Part shown: positions 34,357 to 43,056 of the stretch, piece by piece
How the letters are laid out: each line of letters begins with the position of its first letter
Position numbering within the stretch: the stretch's first letter is position 1
From: an uncultured Roseibium sp.
GTDB taxonomy: Bacteria > Pseudomonadota > Alphaproteobacteria > Rhizobiales > Stappiaceae
Assembly: GCF_947499295.1 (NCBI RefSeq)
Contig: NZ_CANMNP010000005.1
Span: forward strand, 1-64,000
DNA length: 64,000 bases
Reading direction: 5' to 3'
Program-made: the position numbers and the translations under genes
Notes under the pieces: generated by a model
The model's input: the letters and a program-made list of their open reading frames with translations, nothing else
What the model was told of the DNA's origin: nothing
Databases searched by the model: none

Positions 34357-34451
34357 CCGGCACGGCCCGCCTCTCGGCAGGCTTTGTCTCACCCTTCAGG
34401 GGTCGTCACGTCGAGCCAGACGCAGTCACGAGATATGTGTGATGCCGACTG

Positions 34452-35711
34452 TTACTGAAGCGCGACTCCGAACGGGAGTTTCTCACGCGCACCGCGATAC
34501 CATTTAATGATTTTCCTGCGCTCTTCTTCCTCCATGAAGGAGACGTTGGCGGGCGGCATGGCGTTGGTTACGCCAGCCTGAAGATAGATTTCCTTGGCTG
34601 CGCGCGCGATGTCCGCCTTTGTTTCCAAAAGGACATTTTTGGGTGCCCAGTGAATGCCTTCATAAAAAGGCTCGCGCGCATGACACATGGCACAGCGGCC
34701 CGGCACGATTGCCATGACGTCGTCAATCCCTTCGGCGCTGGCGAACACTTCTTCCGTTGCCGTGAGCTTGCGGGCTTCGGATGCCTCGAAAGTTTCCTGC
34801 TGAAGGGGCAACATGGAGAGCTGGATGATAGCGACAAACAGAATGGCGGTCGCCAGCCAGGTCCAGGTTGGGTTCCCGGTGCCGGCGTGCCGTGTGTTGA
34901 AATAGTGCCGGATCGTCACGCCCATCAGAAAAACCAGTGCGGCGATCAACCAGTTGTACTGAGAGGCGAAAGCGAGCGGATAGTGGTTGCTCAGCATCAG
35001 GAAGATGACCGGTAGCGTCAGGTAGTTGTTATGCATCGATCGCAGCTTGGCGATTTTGCCGTATTTTGCGTCCGGTGTTCGTCCCGCCTTCAAGTCTGCG
35101 ACGACAATCTTCTGATTGGGAATGATGATGAAGAAGACATTGGCCGTCATTATTGTCGCGGTAAACGCGCCCAGATGCAGCATTGTCGCACGGCCGGTGA
35201 AGACCTCGTTGTAACCGTAGCCCATTGCCACAAGCAGTGCGAACAGCAGCACCATCAATAGCGTCGGATAATTTCCGAGGTTCGATTTGCAAAGCCGGTC
35301 ATAAACTATCCAACCGATCGTGAGCGACGCAGCGGATATCAAAACTCCTTGCCAAAGGGCGAGGTCCGCCTTGGAAGGATCAATCAGATAGAGTTCACCG
35401 CCGACCCAGTAAACGATCATCAGGAGCGCAGCTCCCGACAGCCAGGTCGAATAGCTTTCCCATTTGAACCAAATCAGGTGTTCCGGCATGTTTTCCGGTG
35501 CGACCAGAAATTTACGGATGTGATAAAATCCGCCTCCGTGAACCTGCCATTCCTCGCCATGAGCGCCGGGAGGGAGGTCCGGTGCCTTGCGGAGCCCGAG
35601 ATCAAGAGCAATGAAATAAAAGGACGACCCAATCCAGGCCATTGCCGTGATCACATGCAGCCAGCGGACCGCGAATGCAAACCAGTCCCAAATGATGGCA
35701 ATGTCCAGCAT
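34452..35711 (-). CDS. puuD: Membrane-bound urate hydroxylase with C-terminal cytochrome c
   Basis: This 419-aa PuuD-type urate oxidase has eight or so predicted membrane helices in residues 1-310, starting VRWLHVITAMAWIGSSFYF. A C-terminal c-type cytochrome domain carries the heme motif CAMCH (about 338-342) and a probable Met ligand in NAMPPAN. It oxidises urate to 5-hydroxyisourate and passes electrons to the respiratory chain rather than to oxygen directly. GGAGGG precedes the ATG. It is divergent from the LysR gene at 35831. Genes for HIU hydrolase are not in the window. Confidence 0.93.
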   Translation of the reverse strand: MLDIAIIWDWFAFAVRWLHVITAMAWIGSSFYFIALDLGLRKAPDLPPGAHGEEWQVHGGGFYHIRKFLVAPENMPEHLIWFKWESYSTWLSGAALLMIVYWVGGELYLIDPSKADLALWQGVLISAASLTIGWIVYDRLCKSNLGNYPTLLMVLLFALLVAMGYGYNEVFTGRATMLHLGAFTATIMTANVFFIIIPNQKIVVADLKAGRTPDAKYGKIAKLRSMHNNYLTLPVIFLMLSNHYPLAFASQYNWLIAALVFLMGVTIRHYFNTRHAGTGNPTWTWLATAILFVAIIQLSMLPLQQETFEASEARKLTATEEVFASAEGIDDVMAIVPGRCAMCHAREPFYEGIHWAPKNVLLETKADIARAAKEIYLQAGVTNAMPPANVSFMEEEERRKIIKWYRGAREKLPFGVALQ

Positions 35712-35768
35712 TGCAAACCCTCCAAAATCAACCGGACCAAGCTAGCGCAGGAATCCATTGTCTGGTAT

Positions 35769-35785
35769 CTCGGTATAATTCCGAG
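35769..35785. promoter_or_regulatory. Inverted repeat overlapping a TATAAT box between puuD and LysR
   Basis: CTCGG and CCGAG surround TATAATT, so a small palindrome brackets a perfect -10-like hexamer on the plus strand, 46 bases before the LysR start. No clear -35 is visible. It may be the site where the LysR protein controls itself and puuD. Confidence 0.4.
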
Positions 35786-35830
35786 CAATTTCAAAAAAAA
35801 CGGAACAATACCTGTCCGTTGGAAGTCCTG

Positions 35831-36748
35831 ATGGCCTATCTGGAGAACATTCGCACCTTCCTGCGTGTTTATGAACTGGGAAACATGTCTGCAGCTGCCC
35901 GTGACCTGCGGATATCTTCAGCAGTTGCCTCTTCTCGCATCTCCCAATTGGAAGAACACCTGAGTGTTCGGCTTTTTCAGCGCACGACGCGCGCCTTGAG
36001 CCCGACAGAGCAAGGCAAGTTGTTTTACCGGGGAGCGACCAAGATTGTGGATGCGGTGCAGGAAGCGGAAGCTGAAATCAGCAGTGTTACGCGCTCACCA
36101 CGCGGCACGCTTTTCATTGCAGCGCCGATCGGTATGGGTCAAAGTTTGATTGCCCCTGCAATTCCTGAGTTCAAGAATGCCAATCCGCTGATCGATATCC
36201 GGCTTCGGTTGTCAGACCGTAAAGTCGACCTGACGGGCGAAGGATTGGATGCAGCTTTCTTCCTCGGGCAACCGGAGGACTCGGCGCTCAAGATCCGCAA
36301 GATTGCCGATTGTGGCCGGGTTCTGTGTGCCTCACCTGACTACATTGAGAGGAAGGGCAGCCCCAAAAGCCATGCAGAGCTTGCTTGTGGAGACCATGAT
36401 TGTCTCAACATAAGGTATCCGGGCGCACCGGAATTCCAGTGGCCGCTCCAGACGCCAGACGGAGTGAAACGGGTTGCGGTCAGTGGACCGTTCGAATCCG
36501 ATCACGGCGATGTCCTGACAGGTTGGGCGCTGGATGGTCACGGTATTGTTTTGAAGCCCGTCTTCGAGATTGCCGACCATCTGAAAAACGGACGGCTTAT
36601 TACCGTTCTGCCGGACGAGCCGCCATTGCCGGTGACAATGGCCTGCCTCTTCACCCACCGGCGGCTTCAGGATCCAAAAGTGCGGCTGTTCCTGGACTTC
36701 ATGGTTGCGCATATACAGTCAGTGTTGGCTGAAGGTTCAGATGGCTGA
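35831..36748 (+). CDS. LysR-family transcriptional regulator
   Basis: This 305-aa protein has the LysR DNA-binding domain at residues 1-60 (MSAAARDLRISSAVASSRIS) of the DsdC/AaeR-like group, with SPTEQGKLFYRGA after it and an effector domain to the end. ATG 35831 begins the usual MAYLENIRTFLRVYE. The open frame upstream has no homology. It is divergent from puuD and followed by puuE-allA, so it is the likely purine/ureide regulator. Confidence 0.87.
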   Translation: MAYLENIRTFLRVYELGNMSAAARDLRISSAVASSRISQLEEHLSVRLFQRTTRALSPTEQGKLFYRGATKIVDAVQEAEAEISSVTRSPRGTLFIAAPIGMGQSLIAPAIPEFKNANPLIDIRLRLSDRKVDLTGEGLDAAFFLGQPEDSALKIRKIADCGRVLCASPDYIERKGSPKSHAELACGDHDCLNIRYPGAPEFQWPLQTPDGVKRVAVSGPFESDHGDVLTGWALDGHGIVLKPVFEIADHLKNGRLITVLPDEPPLPVTMACLFTHRRLQDPKVRLFLDFMVAHIQSVLAEGSDG

Positions 36749-36912
36749 GAGAGGTTGCGACACGGTGGCTTTCGAAACTTTGAAAGCACTTTCTTGAAAG
36801 TCCGAAAAATCATCGGTCCTTTTCTGCTTTAGAAGAAAGTCCTATACCATTTGCTTGGTCGGGCATGCTCTTTGCCAGGTTGAACAGTCCAGGTTTTGCA
36901 AGGAGGCTCACC

Positions 36913-38331
36913 TTGAATCGCTATCCCAGAGACTTTCGCGGTTATGGTGCCAATCCACCGGATCCGAAATGGCCCGGCAATGCGCGCATAGCTGTGCAAT
37001 TCGTCCTCAACTATGAGGAAGGTGGCGAAAACTGCGTTTTGCACGGGGACGCGGCTTCTGAAGCATTCCTGTCCGATATTCCAGGTGCTGCCCAATGGCA
37101 GGGTCAGCGACACTGGAACATGGAATCCATGTACGAATATGGCGCACGCGCGGGCTTTTGGCGTCTGCATCGCCTGTTCACGCGGGCCGGTATTCCTCTG
37201 ACGATCTATGGTGTCGCGACAGCGCTGGCGCGCAATCCCGAACAGGTCGATGCCATGAAGGAAGCCGGCTGGGAAATTGCCAGCCACGGCCTGAAATGGA
37301 TCGAGTACAAGGATATGCCCGTGGCAGAAGAACGCGCTGCCATTGCGGAAGCCATTCGCCTTCACACGGAAGTCGTTGGTGAGCCGCCGCGTGGCTGGTA
37401 CACCGGTCGTTGCTCGGAAAACACGGTTCGGCTTGTCGCTGAAGAAGGCAGCCTCGCCTATGTTTCAGACACCTATGACGACGACCTGCCTTATTGGCTG
37501 GAGACAGGTGGCCGCGATCAGTTGATCATTCCCTATACGCTTGAAGCCAATGACATGCGATTTTCCGTCTCTCCCGGCTGGAGCGATGGTGAGGACTTCT
37601 TCCTGTATCTCAAGAATGCGTTTGACGAACTCTACGCTGAAGGAACGTCGGATACGCCGAAAATGATGTCCATCGGCTTGCACTGCCGGTTGGCCGGGCG
37701 TCCGGGCAAAACGGCCGCGCTCCGAAAGTTCATTGCGCATATCCAGAAGCATGAGGGTGTCTGGTGCCCGCGCCGGATTGAAATCGCAGAACATTGGGCT
37801 GCGCATCACCCACCACAAAAACGGATATGCCCGAGCAAAATGGCAGCGGAGGACTTTGTTGAGCGCTTTGGCGGTATTTTCGAGCACTCACCCTGGATCG
37901 CCGAGCGGGCCTTTGCGTTGGAACTTGGCCCCGCACATGATTGTGCAGCTGGTGTCCACAACGCACTTTGCCGTGTGTTTCGGTCTGCCACAGAAGAAGA
38001 ACGCCTAGGTGTTCTGACTGCCCACCCGGATCTTGCCGGGAAATTGGCGCAGGCCGGACGTTTGACGTCCGAAAGCACATCCGAACAGGCCAGTGCAGGG
38101 CTGGACCTCCTGACCGACGAAGAACGCGAAACCTTTTCAACCTTGAACGCTGAATATGTGGCAAAGCATGGTTTTCCGTTCATCATCGCTGTGCGCGATC
38201 ACGATAAGGCCTCGATCCTTGCAGCCTTCTATGCAAGGATCGGCCATGGCCGGGACGAAGAGTTTGGTGAGGCCTGCCGACAGGTCGAACGGATCGCCCG
38301 TTTCCGGCTCGAGGACCTTTTCGCGCAATGA
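36913..38331 (+). CDS. puuE: Allantoinase (PuuE type) fused to OHCU decarboxylase
   Basis: This 472-aa bifunctional protein has two parts. Residues 1-300 are a polysaccharide-deacetylase-fold allantoinase (RYPRDFRGYGANPPDPKWPG, EIASHGLKW, GWYTGRCSENT). Residues about 310-472 are a 2-oxo-4-hydroxy-4-carboxy-5-ureidoimidazoline decarboxylase (FGGIFEHSPWIAERA, LTAHPDLAGKL). The two non-consecutive but linked steps make S-allantoin and open it to allantoate. A TTG start at 36913 is chosen since AGGAGG lies 6 bases upstream. An earlier frame start lacks a site. The stop overlaps allA by ATGA. Confidence 0.92.
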   Translation: MNRYPRDFRGYGANPPDPKWPGNARIAVQFVLNYEEGGENCVLHGDAASEAFLSDIPGAAQWQGQRHWNMESMYEYGARAGFWRLHRLFTRAGIPLTIYGVATALARNPEQVDAMKEAGWEIASHGLKWIEYKDMPVAEERAAIAEAIRLHTEVVGEPPRGWYTGRCSENTVRLVAEEGSLAYVSDTYDDDLPYWLETGGRDQLIIPYTLEANDMRFSVSPGWSDGEDFFLYLKNAFDELYAEGTSDTPKMMSIGLHCRLAGRPGKTAALRKFIAHIQKHEGVWCPRRIEIAEHWAAHHPPQKRICPSKMAAEDFVERFGGIFEHSPWIAERAFALELGPAHDCAAGVHNALCRVFRSATEEERLGVLTAHPDLAGKLAQAGRLTSESTSEQASAGLDLLTDEERETFSTLNAEYVAKHGFPFIIAVRDHDKASILAAFYARIGHGRDEEFGEACRQVERIARFRLEDLFAQ

Positions 38332-38819
38332 AGACAATCACGCCCGTCCCGCTGACGTCCGAGGCTTTTTCGGACTATGGCGACGTCATCGAGGTTGAGG
38401 GTTCGCCGGACAAGATCATAAATCAGGGCATGTGCGGACGGCACCACGATCTTGCCGATCTGGATTTCGGAACAGGCCAGGCTGGGATCAGTCTCTTCGA
38501 CGCAAAAGCAAGAACATTGCCCTACGCGGTCGACCTTGTGGAGCGTCATCCGGAGGGCAGTCAGGCCTTTATTCCGGTGGACGGCGTGCCGATGATTGTC
38601 GTCGTTGCTGATGACATTGATGGGCAGCCGGTCAACCTGAAGGCGTTCATCAGCCAACCTGGGCAGTCGATCAATCTTCATCGGGGTACCTGGCACGGTG
38701 TGCTTGCACCGTTAGACCGTGAAGGGCGTTTTGTTGTCGTCGATCGTATCGGGCAGGGGGCAAATCTGGAAGAACACTGGTTTCCCGAACCGTGGATTGT
38801 CGCAGCTCCAGATCGGTAG
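38328..38819 (+). CDS. allA: Ureidoglycolate lyase
   Basis: This 163-aa cupin-like enzyme has the AllA stretches PLTSEAFSDYGDVIE, HPEGSQAFIPVDG and NLHRGTWHGVLAPL. It splits ureidoglycolate into glyoxylate and urea, the last ureide step. It is translationally coupled to puuE. Allantoate amidohydrolase (allC) is not seen in the window, although allE lies nearby on the other strand. Confidence 0.93.
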   Translation: MKTITPVPLTSEAFSDYGDVIEVEGSPDKIINQGMCGRHHDLADLDFGTGQAGISLFDAKARTLPYAVDLVERHPEGSQAFIPVDGVPMIVVVADDIDGQPVNLKAFISQPGQSINLHRGTWHGVLAPLDREGRFVVVDRIGQGANLEEHWFPEPWIVAAPDR

Positions 38820-38866
38820 AATGGCCGCTTTACATGTGCTTGCAGGACTTTCAATGACGGTAGTAC

Positions 38867-39886
38867 TTAACAAGCCAGCGAAGCCAGAACATCTACGCTG
38901 ATCTTCCTTGCAGCCATCAGTCTTGCCATCTCGATCATGCGGGCTGAAAATCCCCATTCATTGTCGTACCAGCCGAAAAGGCGCACCTGTCTCGAATTCG
39001 TTTCCAGGGTTTCGGGCAAGGCTATGACGAGTGATTCCGGACGGGCTCGCATGTCAGTGGAAACAACCCTGTCCTCGGTGAAGCCGATGACCGGATTGTT
39101 GGCGAATAGGGTTTGCAGCCATTCATTGAATGGCGATCTGACCGGGTGGGTGAGTGTCACGGTCAGGTCCACAGCCGATACGCTGATGGCAGGTACGCGC
39201 ACTGCTGCGCCACTGACCTTGCCATCGAGCCGGGGCAACACCTTGCCAACCAGTTTGGTCGCGCTTGTTGTCGTTGGGACCATCGAGACGCCGCCGGCGC
39301 GACTGCGTTCCAGCGGCCCTCTCGGGGCGTCCACCATAGGCTGGCTGCCCGTGTAACAGTGGATGGTTGTCATGTGTCCGCTGTCGATTCCAACAGCATC
39401 ATCCAATCCTCTCAAGAGCGGTGCCAGCGCATTTGTCGTGCAGGACCCATTGGACACCACTTTGTGGTCTGCCAACTGGTCCTCATTGGCTCCAAGCACC
39501 AGTGTCACATCTGCGGCATCCGACGGGCCGGAGATCAAAACGTTGGATGCCCCGGCAACTAGCCCCCTTTCAGCAATTATGCGCGTGTCGGCCTTGCCGG
39601 TGCATTCCATCACAACATCGACGCCGGCCAGATCCGTTCGCGAGAGATCGGCTTCTGACGAAAATAGAATTTGGCGCCCGTCAATGGCCAACATGTCATC
39701 ATGTATGGTCACGGTGCCGGGCCAGGGTCCGAAGACGCTGTCGTATTTGAAGAGATAGGCGCAGGTTTCCAGAGGCGCGATATCGTTGATGCGAACGACT
39801 TCGACGTCCCCATCTCCAGGGGCCTCAAGAACCTGCCGCAACACTGTTCGACCAATACGGCCGAACCCATTGATGACAATCCGCAT
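38867..39886 (-). CDS. Glyceraldehyde-3-phosphate dehydrogenase-like protein, divergent paralogue
   Basis: This 339-aa GAPDH-family protein has the NAD motif INGFGRIGRTVLR, the catalytic Cys in SNGSCTTNALAP (usually SNASCTTN) and the His in TTIHCYTGSQ (usually HAYTxDQ). The TPNVSVVDL stretch reads PAISVSAVDL, and WYDNEWGF is kept near the end. The catalytic pair is present, but several substrate-pocket positions differ from glycolytic Gap, so an erythrose-phosphate or other aldehyde specificity is possible. It sits alone between allA and allE, and its promoter region carries a palindrome. Confidence 0.85.
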   Translation of the reverse strand: MRIVINGFGRIGRTVLRQVLEAPGDGDVEVVRINDIAPLETCAYLFKYDSVFGPWPGTVTIHDDMLAIDGRQILFSSEADLSRTDLAGVDVVMECTGKADTRIIAERGLVAGASNVLISGPSDAADVTLVLGANEDQLADHKVVSNGSCTTNALAPLLRGLDDAVGIDSGHMTTIHCYTGSQPMVDAPRGPLERSRAGGVSMVPTTTSATKLVGKVLPRLDGKVSGAAVRVPAISVSAVDLTVTLTHPVRSPFNEWLQTLFANNPVIGFTEDRVVSTDMRARPESLVIALPETLETNSRQVRLFGWYDNEWGFSARMIEMARLMAARKISVDVLASLAC

Positions 39887-40066
39887 TCCAAGGGTCCGCT
39901 TCAGAAATTCGTCGTTTTCTCAGCGCCCAATGAAGAACCGTTTCGACAGTTGCCGATACCGGCTGAAAAATTCGTATCCGGCGCCTGTGCCCGGTGAACC
40001 TTCGGTTCAAAAAAATCGAGCACGGCCAGAACAATTAGCACCAAAAAGTGCAGCAATCTCAATTAT

Positions 40067-40084
40067 ATTGTCCTGAGGGACAAT
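40067..40084 (-). promoter_or_regulatory. Palindrome abutting TATAAT upstream of the GAPDH-like gene
   Basis: ATTGTCC (40067-40073) and GGACAAT (40078-40084) are perfect 7-bp arms around TGAG. Read on the minus strand, the palindrome runs directly into TATAAT, which suggests an operator next to the -10 box of the GAPDH-like gene 180 bases downstream. There is no T-run, so a terminator for allE is less likely. Confidence 0.5.
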
Positions 40085-40092
40085 CGTGCTGA

Positions 40093-40929
40093 TCAGCTGC
40101 CGACTGGACGAAGCTTCATGTGACGATTGACATCCTTGTACAGAAGGTAGCGGAACGGACCGGGGCCTCCGGCATAACAGGCTTGCGGGCAAAAGGCGCG
40201 CAGCCACATGTAGTCACCTGCTTCCACCTCTACCCAATCCTGATTCAATCGATAGACCGCCTTGCCTTCCAGCACATAAAGACCGTGTTCCATGACATGA
40301 GTTTCAGCGAATGGGATGACCGCACCCGGCTGGAATGTGACGATGTTGACATGCATGTCGTGGCGAAGGTCATGCGGGTCGACAAAGCGGGTCGTTGCCC
40401 ATTTGCCGTCGGTGCCCGGCATGGCAATCGGGTCGACGTCATTTTCGTGTGTCACGAAGACGTCCGGCAACTCAAGTCCGTCAACCGCTTCATACGCTTT
40501 GCGGACCCAGTGAAAACGGACAGCTTCGTCGCCGATGGCCTGGAATGCCCAATCGCACCCCGGCGGTATATAGGCGTAGCTGCCCGGGCGAAGTCTGTGT
40601 GCCCTGCCATTGATGGTGAGCATGGCTTCGCCTTCCACGACAAACAAAACGCCTTCTGCTGCCGGATCGGTTTCCGGTCTGTCAGACCCGCCACCCGGCA
40701 GAACCTCGACAATGTACTGGGAGAAGGTCTCTGCGAAACCTGAAAGCGGCCTGGAGAGAACCCACAGGCGGGTTTGCTCCCAAAAGGGGAGGAAACTTGT
40801 GACGATGTCCCGCATGGTTCCGCGGGGGATCACGGCATAGGCCTCGGTGAAGACGGCGCGGTCGGTCAAAAGGGTTTCCTGGCCAGGATGACCGCCTTTA
40901 GGCGCGTAGTAGGATGGTGGACGGGACAC
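40093..40929 (-). CDS. allE: (S)-ureidoglycine aminohydrolase
   Basis: This protein of about 278 aa is a double-cupin enzyme of the AllE/UGlyAH family. The manganese ligands lie in AETHVMEHGLYVLEGKAVYRL, with WVEVEAGDYMWLRAFCPQACYAG and LYKDVNRHMKL at the end. It releases ammonia from ureidoglycine to give S-ureidoglycolate, the substrate of AllA. A GTG start at 40929 follows AGAGG. A TTG nine codons earlier is possible. Confidence 0.92.
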   Translation of the reverse strand: MSRPPSYYAPKGGHPGQETLLTDRAVFTEAYAVIPRGTMRDIVTSFLPFWEQTRLWVLSRPLSGFAETFSQYIVEVLPGGGSDRPETDPAAEGVLFVVEGEAMLTINGRAHRLRPGSYAYIPPGCDWAFQAIGDEAVRFHWVRKAYEAVDGLELPDVFVTHENDVDPIAMPGTDGKWATTRFVDPHDLRHDMHVNIVTFQPGAVIPFAETHVMEHGLYVLEGKAVYRLNQDWVEVEAGDYMWLRAFCPQACYAGGPGPFRYLLYKDVNRHMKLRPVGS

Positions 40930-41104
40930 AGGGAGCCTCTTTTTCGATTTCACCAATGGAACTATGACGCCAGGGCTGTCAGGAGACCATGGGTCATATC
41001 AAACGAGATCTTTTCGAAAAAACAAGAAAATCGGTCGTCATGTTCTGGTTTTTGGAAAATGAAGCCGGAGCATCTTTCCGGATGCAATGTCTTTTCTGCG
41101 TATG

Positions 41105-42544
41105 TCAGCCGTTGGTTGTTACCCGGTAAGGCACGATGCCGCGTTGGCCCGGATCGATGAACGGATCCTTGTCAATTGCCGGAAAGGCACGCTGGTCGCA
41201 GTTGTCCCTAGGGCAGATGCGGCAGTTCACGCCAATAGGCTCGGGCGCTGCGATTTCGTCGACCGCCAGGCCATCCGCATAGACAATCGCGTCCGCATAT
41301 TTGATTTCGCAGCCGAAACCGAGTGCATACCGGCGCTCTCCGGTGCTGTAGTCAGGCTGGTGTTTGCTGACACTGGTCGCAATGCAGAGATATTGTACTC
41401 CGTCCGGCATTTGCGCGACCTGGGCGGTAAACTTGTTGGAGTTCTGTTCGAATGCCTGGTGCACATTCCAGCGGGGACAGGAACCACCAAACCGGGCGAA
41501 CTGAAACCGTGTGGCGCTGTGCCGTTTCACGACGTTGCCGGCGCGATCGATCTTTACGAAATAGAATGGCAGTCCGTTGGCCCCGGGGCGCTGCAGTGTC
41601 GACAGCCTATGGCAAATAGTTTCCACGCTTGCGTCCATCCGGTTCGACAGCAGCTGGATGTCGTGGCGGTGCATCGTGGCAGCTTTCAGAAACGCGTCGT
41701 ATGGCAAAAGCAGCGCCCCGGCGAAATAGTTGCGCAGAGCCAGCCTGGCGATGCCTTCTGCGGACTTTGTCTTGAAGCGCGCCCGTTTGACCTCTTCCAG
41801 GATCAGGTCTTTCACACATAATTCGGCGATTACGGATCCAAGCAGAAAATTTTTGGCCGATTGAGGGCTGGCCCGATAGACAGAGATTTTCCGGGTGTAT
41901 TCATCATGCCTGATCAAGGTGCCGGAATAGTCCGGGAACTGCTCTACCCCGATGCTGAATTTTTCTGCCAGCCACGTGACCAGGCTGTCGAATTTGGTTG
42001 CGGCCGTTTCCAATCCGATTTCCAGCGCGAGCTTTTCGGCAGCCCGGTCGAGTGTGTCGACGTAATTATCCATGTAGTGGAAATAGTCGCGCACCTCGTC
42101 ATAGGCGGATTTCTTGAGGCCGGGCGTTCCGTCCTGTGGCCCGTTCATGTGCGCAAGTTCGTCTTCGTTGGCTTCCCGGTCATGAAAACTTCGCAAGGAA
42201 CCGTAAAGATCCATGATTGCCTGGGTAATGCCGGGAGCCCGGGTCACAAGTTCATTCAGCTCCTGACGCGTGATGGATGCGCTGTGAAACTGTGTATCGG
42301 CGAAGATTTCCTGCAAATCCTGTGTCACGCGATCAAGGTCATTTTTTTCAAATGCCGAGAGATCCACGCCGAAGATCCGGTTGATCGTCAATAGCACAGA
42401 GGCTGTGACCGGACGGTTGTTGTTCTCAATTTGATTGATGTAGGCCGTTGAAAGGCCGAGTTTTTTTGCAAAATCTACTTGAGACAGACCAAAGTCCGAT
42501 CTGATCTGTCTCACCGTATGACCGGAATACAGTTTTTTGCTCAC
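41105..42544 (-). CDS. XRE-family regulator, RamB/ScfR (short-chain fatty acyl) type
   Basis: This 479-aa protein has an N-terminal XRE helix-turn-helix (LSQVDFAKKLGLSTAYINQIENNNRPV), a central IrrE/ImmA-like metallopeptidase-fold region (residues 190-320) and a C-terminal domain. The C-terminal domain has clustered cysteines (NCRICPRDNCDQRAFP) typical of the group that senses acyl-CoA or redox state and controls glyoxylate or methylcitrate genes. A GTG start at 42544 follows GGGGA. It is upstream of allE on the same strand and divergent from a LuxR mini-protein. Confidence 0.87.
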   Translation of the reverse strand: MSKKLYSGHTVRQIRSDFGLSQVDFAKKLGLSTAYINQIENNNRPVTASVLLTINRIFGVDLSAFEKNDLDRVTQDLQEIFADTQFHSASITRQELNELVTRAPGITQAIMDLYGSLRSFHDREANEDELAHMNGPQDGTPGLKKSAYDEVRDYFHYMDNYVDTLDRAAEKLALEIGLETAATKFDSLVTWLAEKFSIGVEQFPDYSGTLIRHDEYTRKISVYRASPQSAKNFLLGSVIAELCVKDLILEEVKRARFKTKSAEGIARLALRNYFAGALLLPYDAFLKAATMHRHDIQLLSNRMDASVETICHRLSTLQRPGANGLPFYFVKIDRAGNVVKRHSATRFQFARFGGSCPRWNVHQAFEQNSNKFTAQVAQMPDGVQYLCIATSVSKHQPDYSTGERRYALGFGCEIKYADAIVYADGLAVDEIAAPEPIGVNCRICPRDNCDQRAFPAIDKDPFIDPGQRGIVPYRVTTNG

Positions 42545-42568
42545 GGCGGGTCCCCGTTTAATCAAATT

Positions 42569-42585
42569 GCAAATTTTTAGCAAAT
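42569..42585. promoter_or_regulatory. GCAAAT direct repeats, candidate RamB-type operator
   Basis: GCAAAT occurs at 42569-42574 and 42580-42585, 11 bp apart (one helical turn) and in the context TTGCAAAT/AGCAAATC. RamB-type regulators recognise TTTGCAAA-like words, so self-control of the XRE gene, 25 bases away, is plausible. Confidence 0.4.
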
Positions 42586-42678
42586 CTCATTATGCACTTT
42601 AACATTTTACAAAACTAGTCACTTAGGTGAAAGTCCCCCCCACTCGAAAACAGATGACAAAAAGAGGGAGCGACAGAC

Positions 42679-42981
42679 ATGACTGCCCATTTTGCCCTGA
42701 ATTCCAGCGCTGCAACCGATACAGAAAAGCGGCTGGTTGCAAGCAATATTCGCTGGCCCCTGAACCTGAGTGAAATGGTCACTCCACGTCAGCTGGAAAT
42801 CATGCTCAAGCTGTGCGACGGCAAGGTCAACAAGCAAATCGCCTGGGAACTGGATGTCACCACGGCAACCGTCAAAGCGCATATTCGAAATGCGATCACA
42901 CGCCTCGGTGCCAAGAACCGCGTCAATGCCGTCGCCATCGTTGCCGCCAACAGCGCAAGTTTTCGGCACGCTGCCGTTTGA
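42679..42981 (+). CDS. LuxR-type DNA-binding-only protein
   Basis: This 100-aa protein consists of a GerE/LuxR helix-turn-helix (about residues 32-90: VTPRQLEIMLKLCDGKVNKQIA, then TTATVKAHIRNAITRLG as the recognition helix) after a 30-residue leader. No receiver or sensory domain is present. AGGGAG precedes the ATG. Such GerE-fold mini-proteins can act as co-regulators. It is divergent from the RamB-like gene. Confidence 0.82.
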   Translation: MTAHFALNSSAATDTEKRLVASNIRWPLNLSEMVTPRQLEIMLKLCDGKVNKQIAWELDVTTATVKAHIRNAITRLGAKNRVNAVAIVAANSASFRHAAV

Positions 42982-43056
42982 ACTCAGGCAAGTGCGCCGA
43001 TACATGCTGCTTCCGGAAGCTGATTGAGCCGTTGCACAGGGGCTTGGCACCAAGTT

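Noticed and set aside
34357..34451. Weak hairpin between the ALDH7 and puuD genes as a terminator
   Set aside because: The stem GCC...GGC is short and no T-run follows, so I do not call a terminator.
36780..36815. Repeated CTTTGAAAG / CTTTCTTGAAAG words upstream of puuE
   Set aside because: They are suggestive of an operator, but the arms are short and imperfect. No unique symmetry could be defined.
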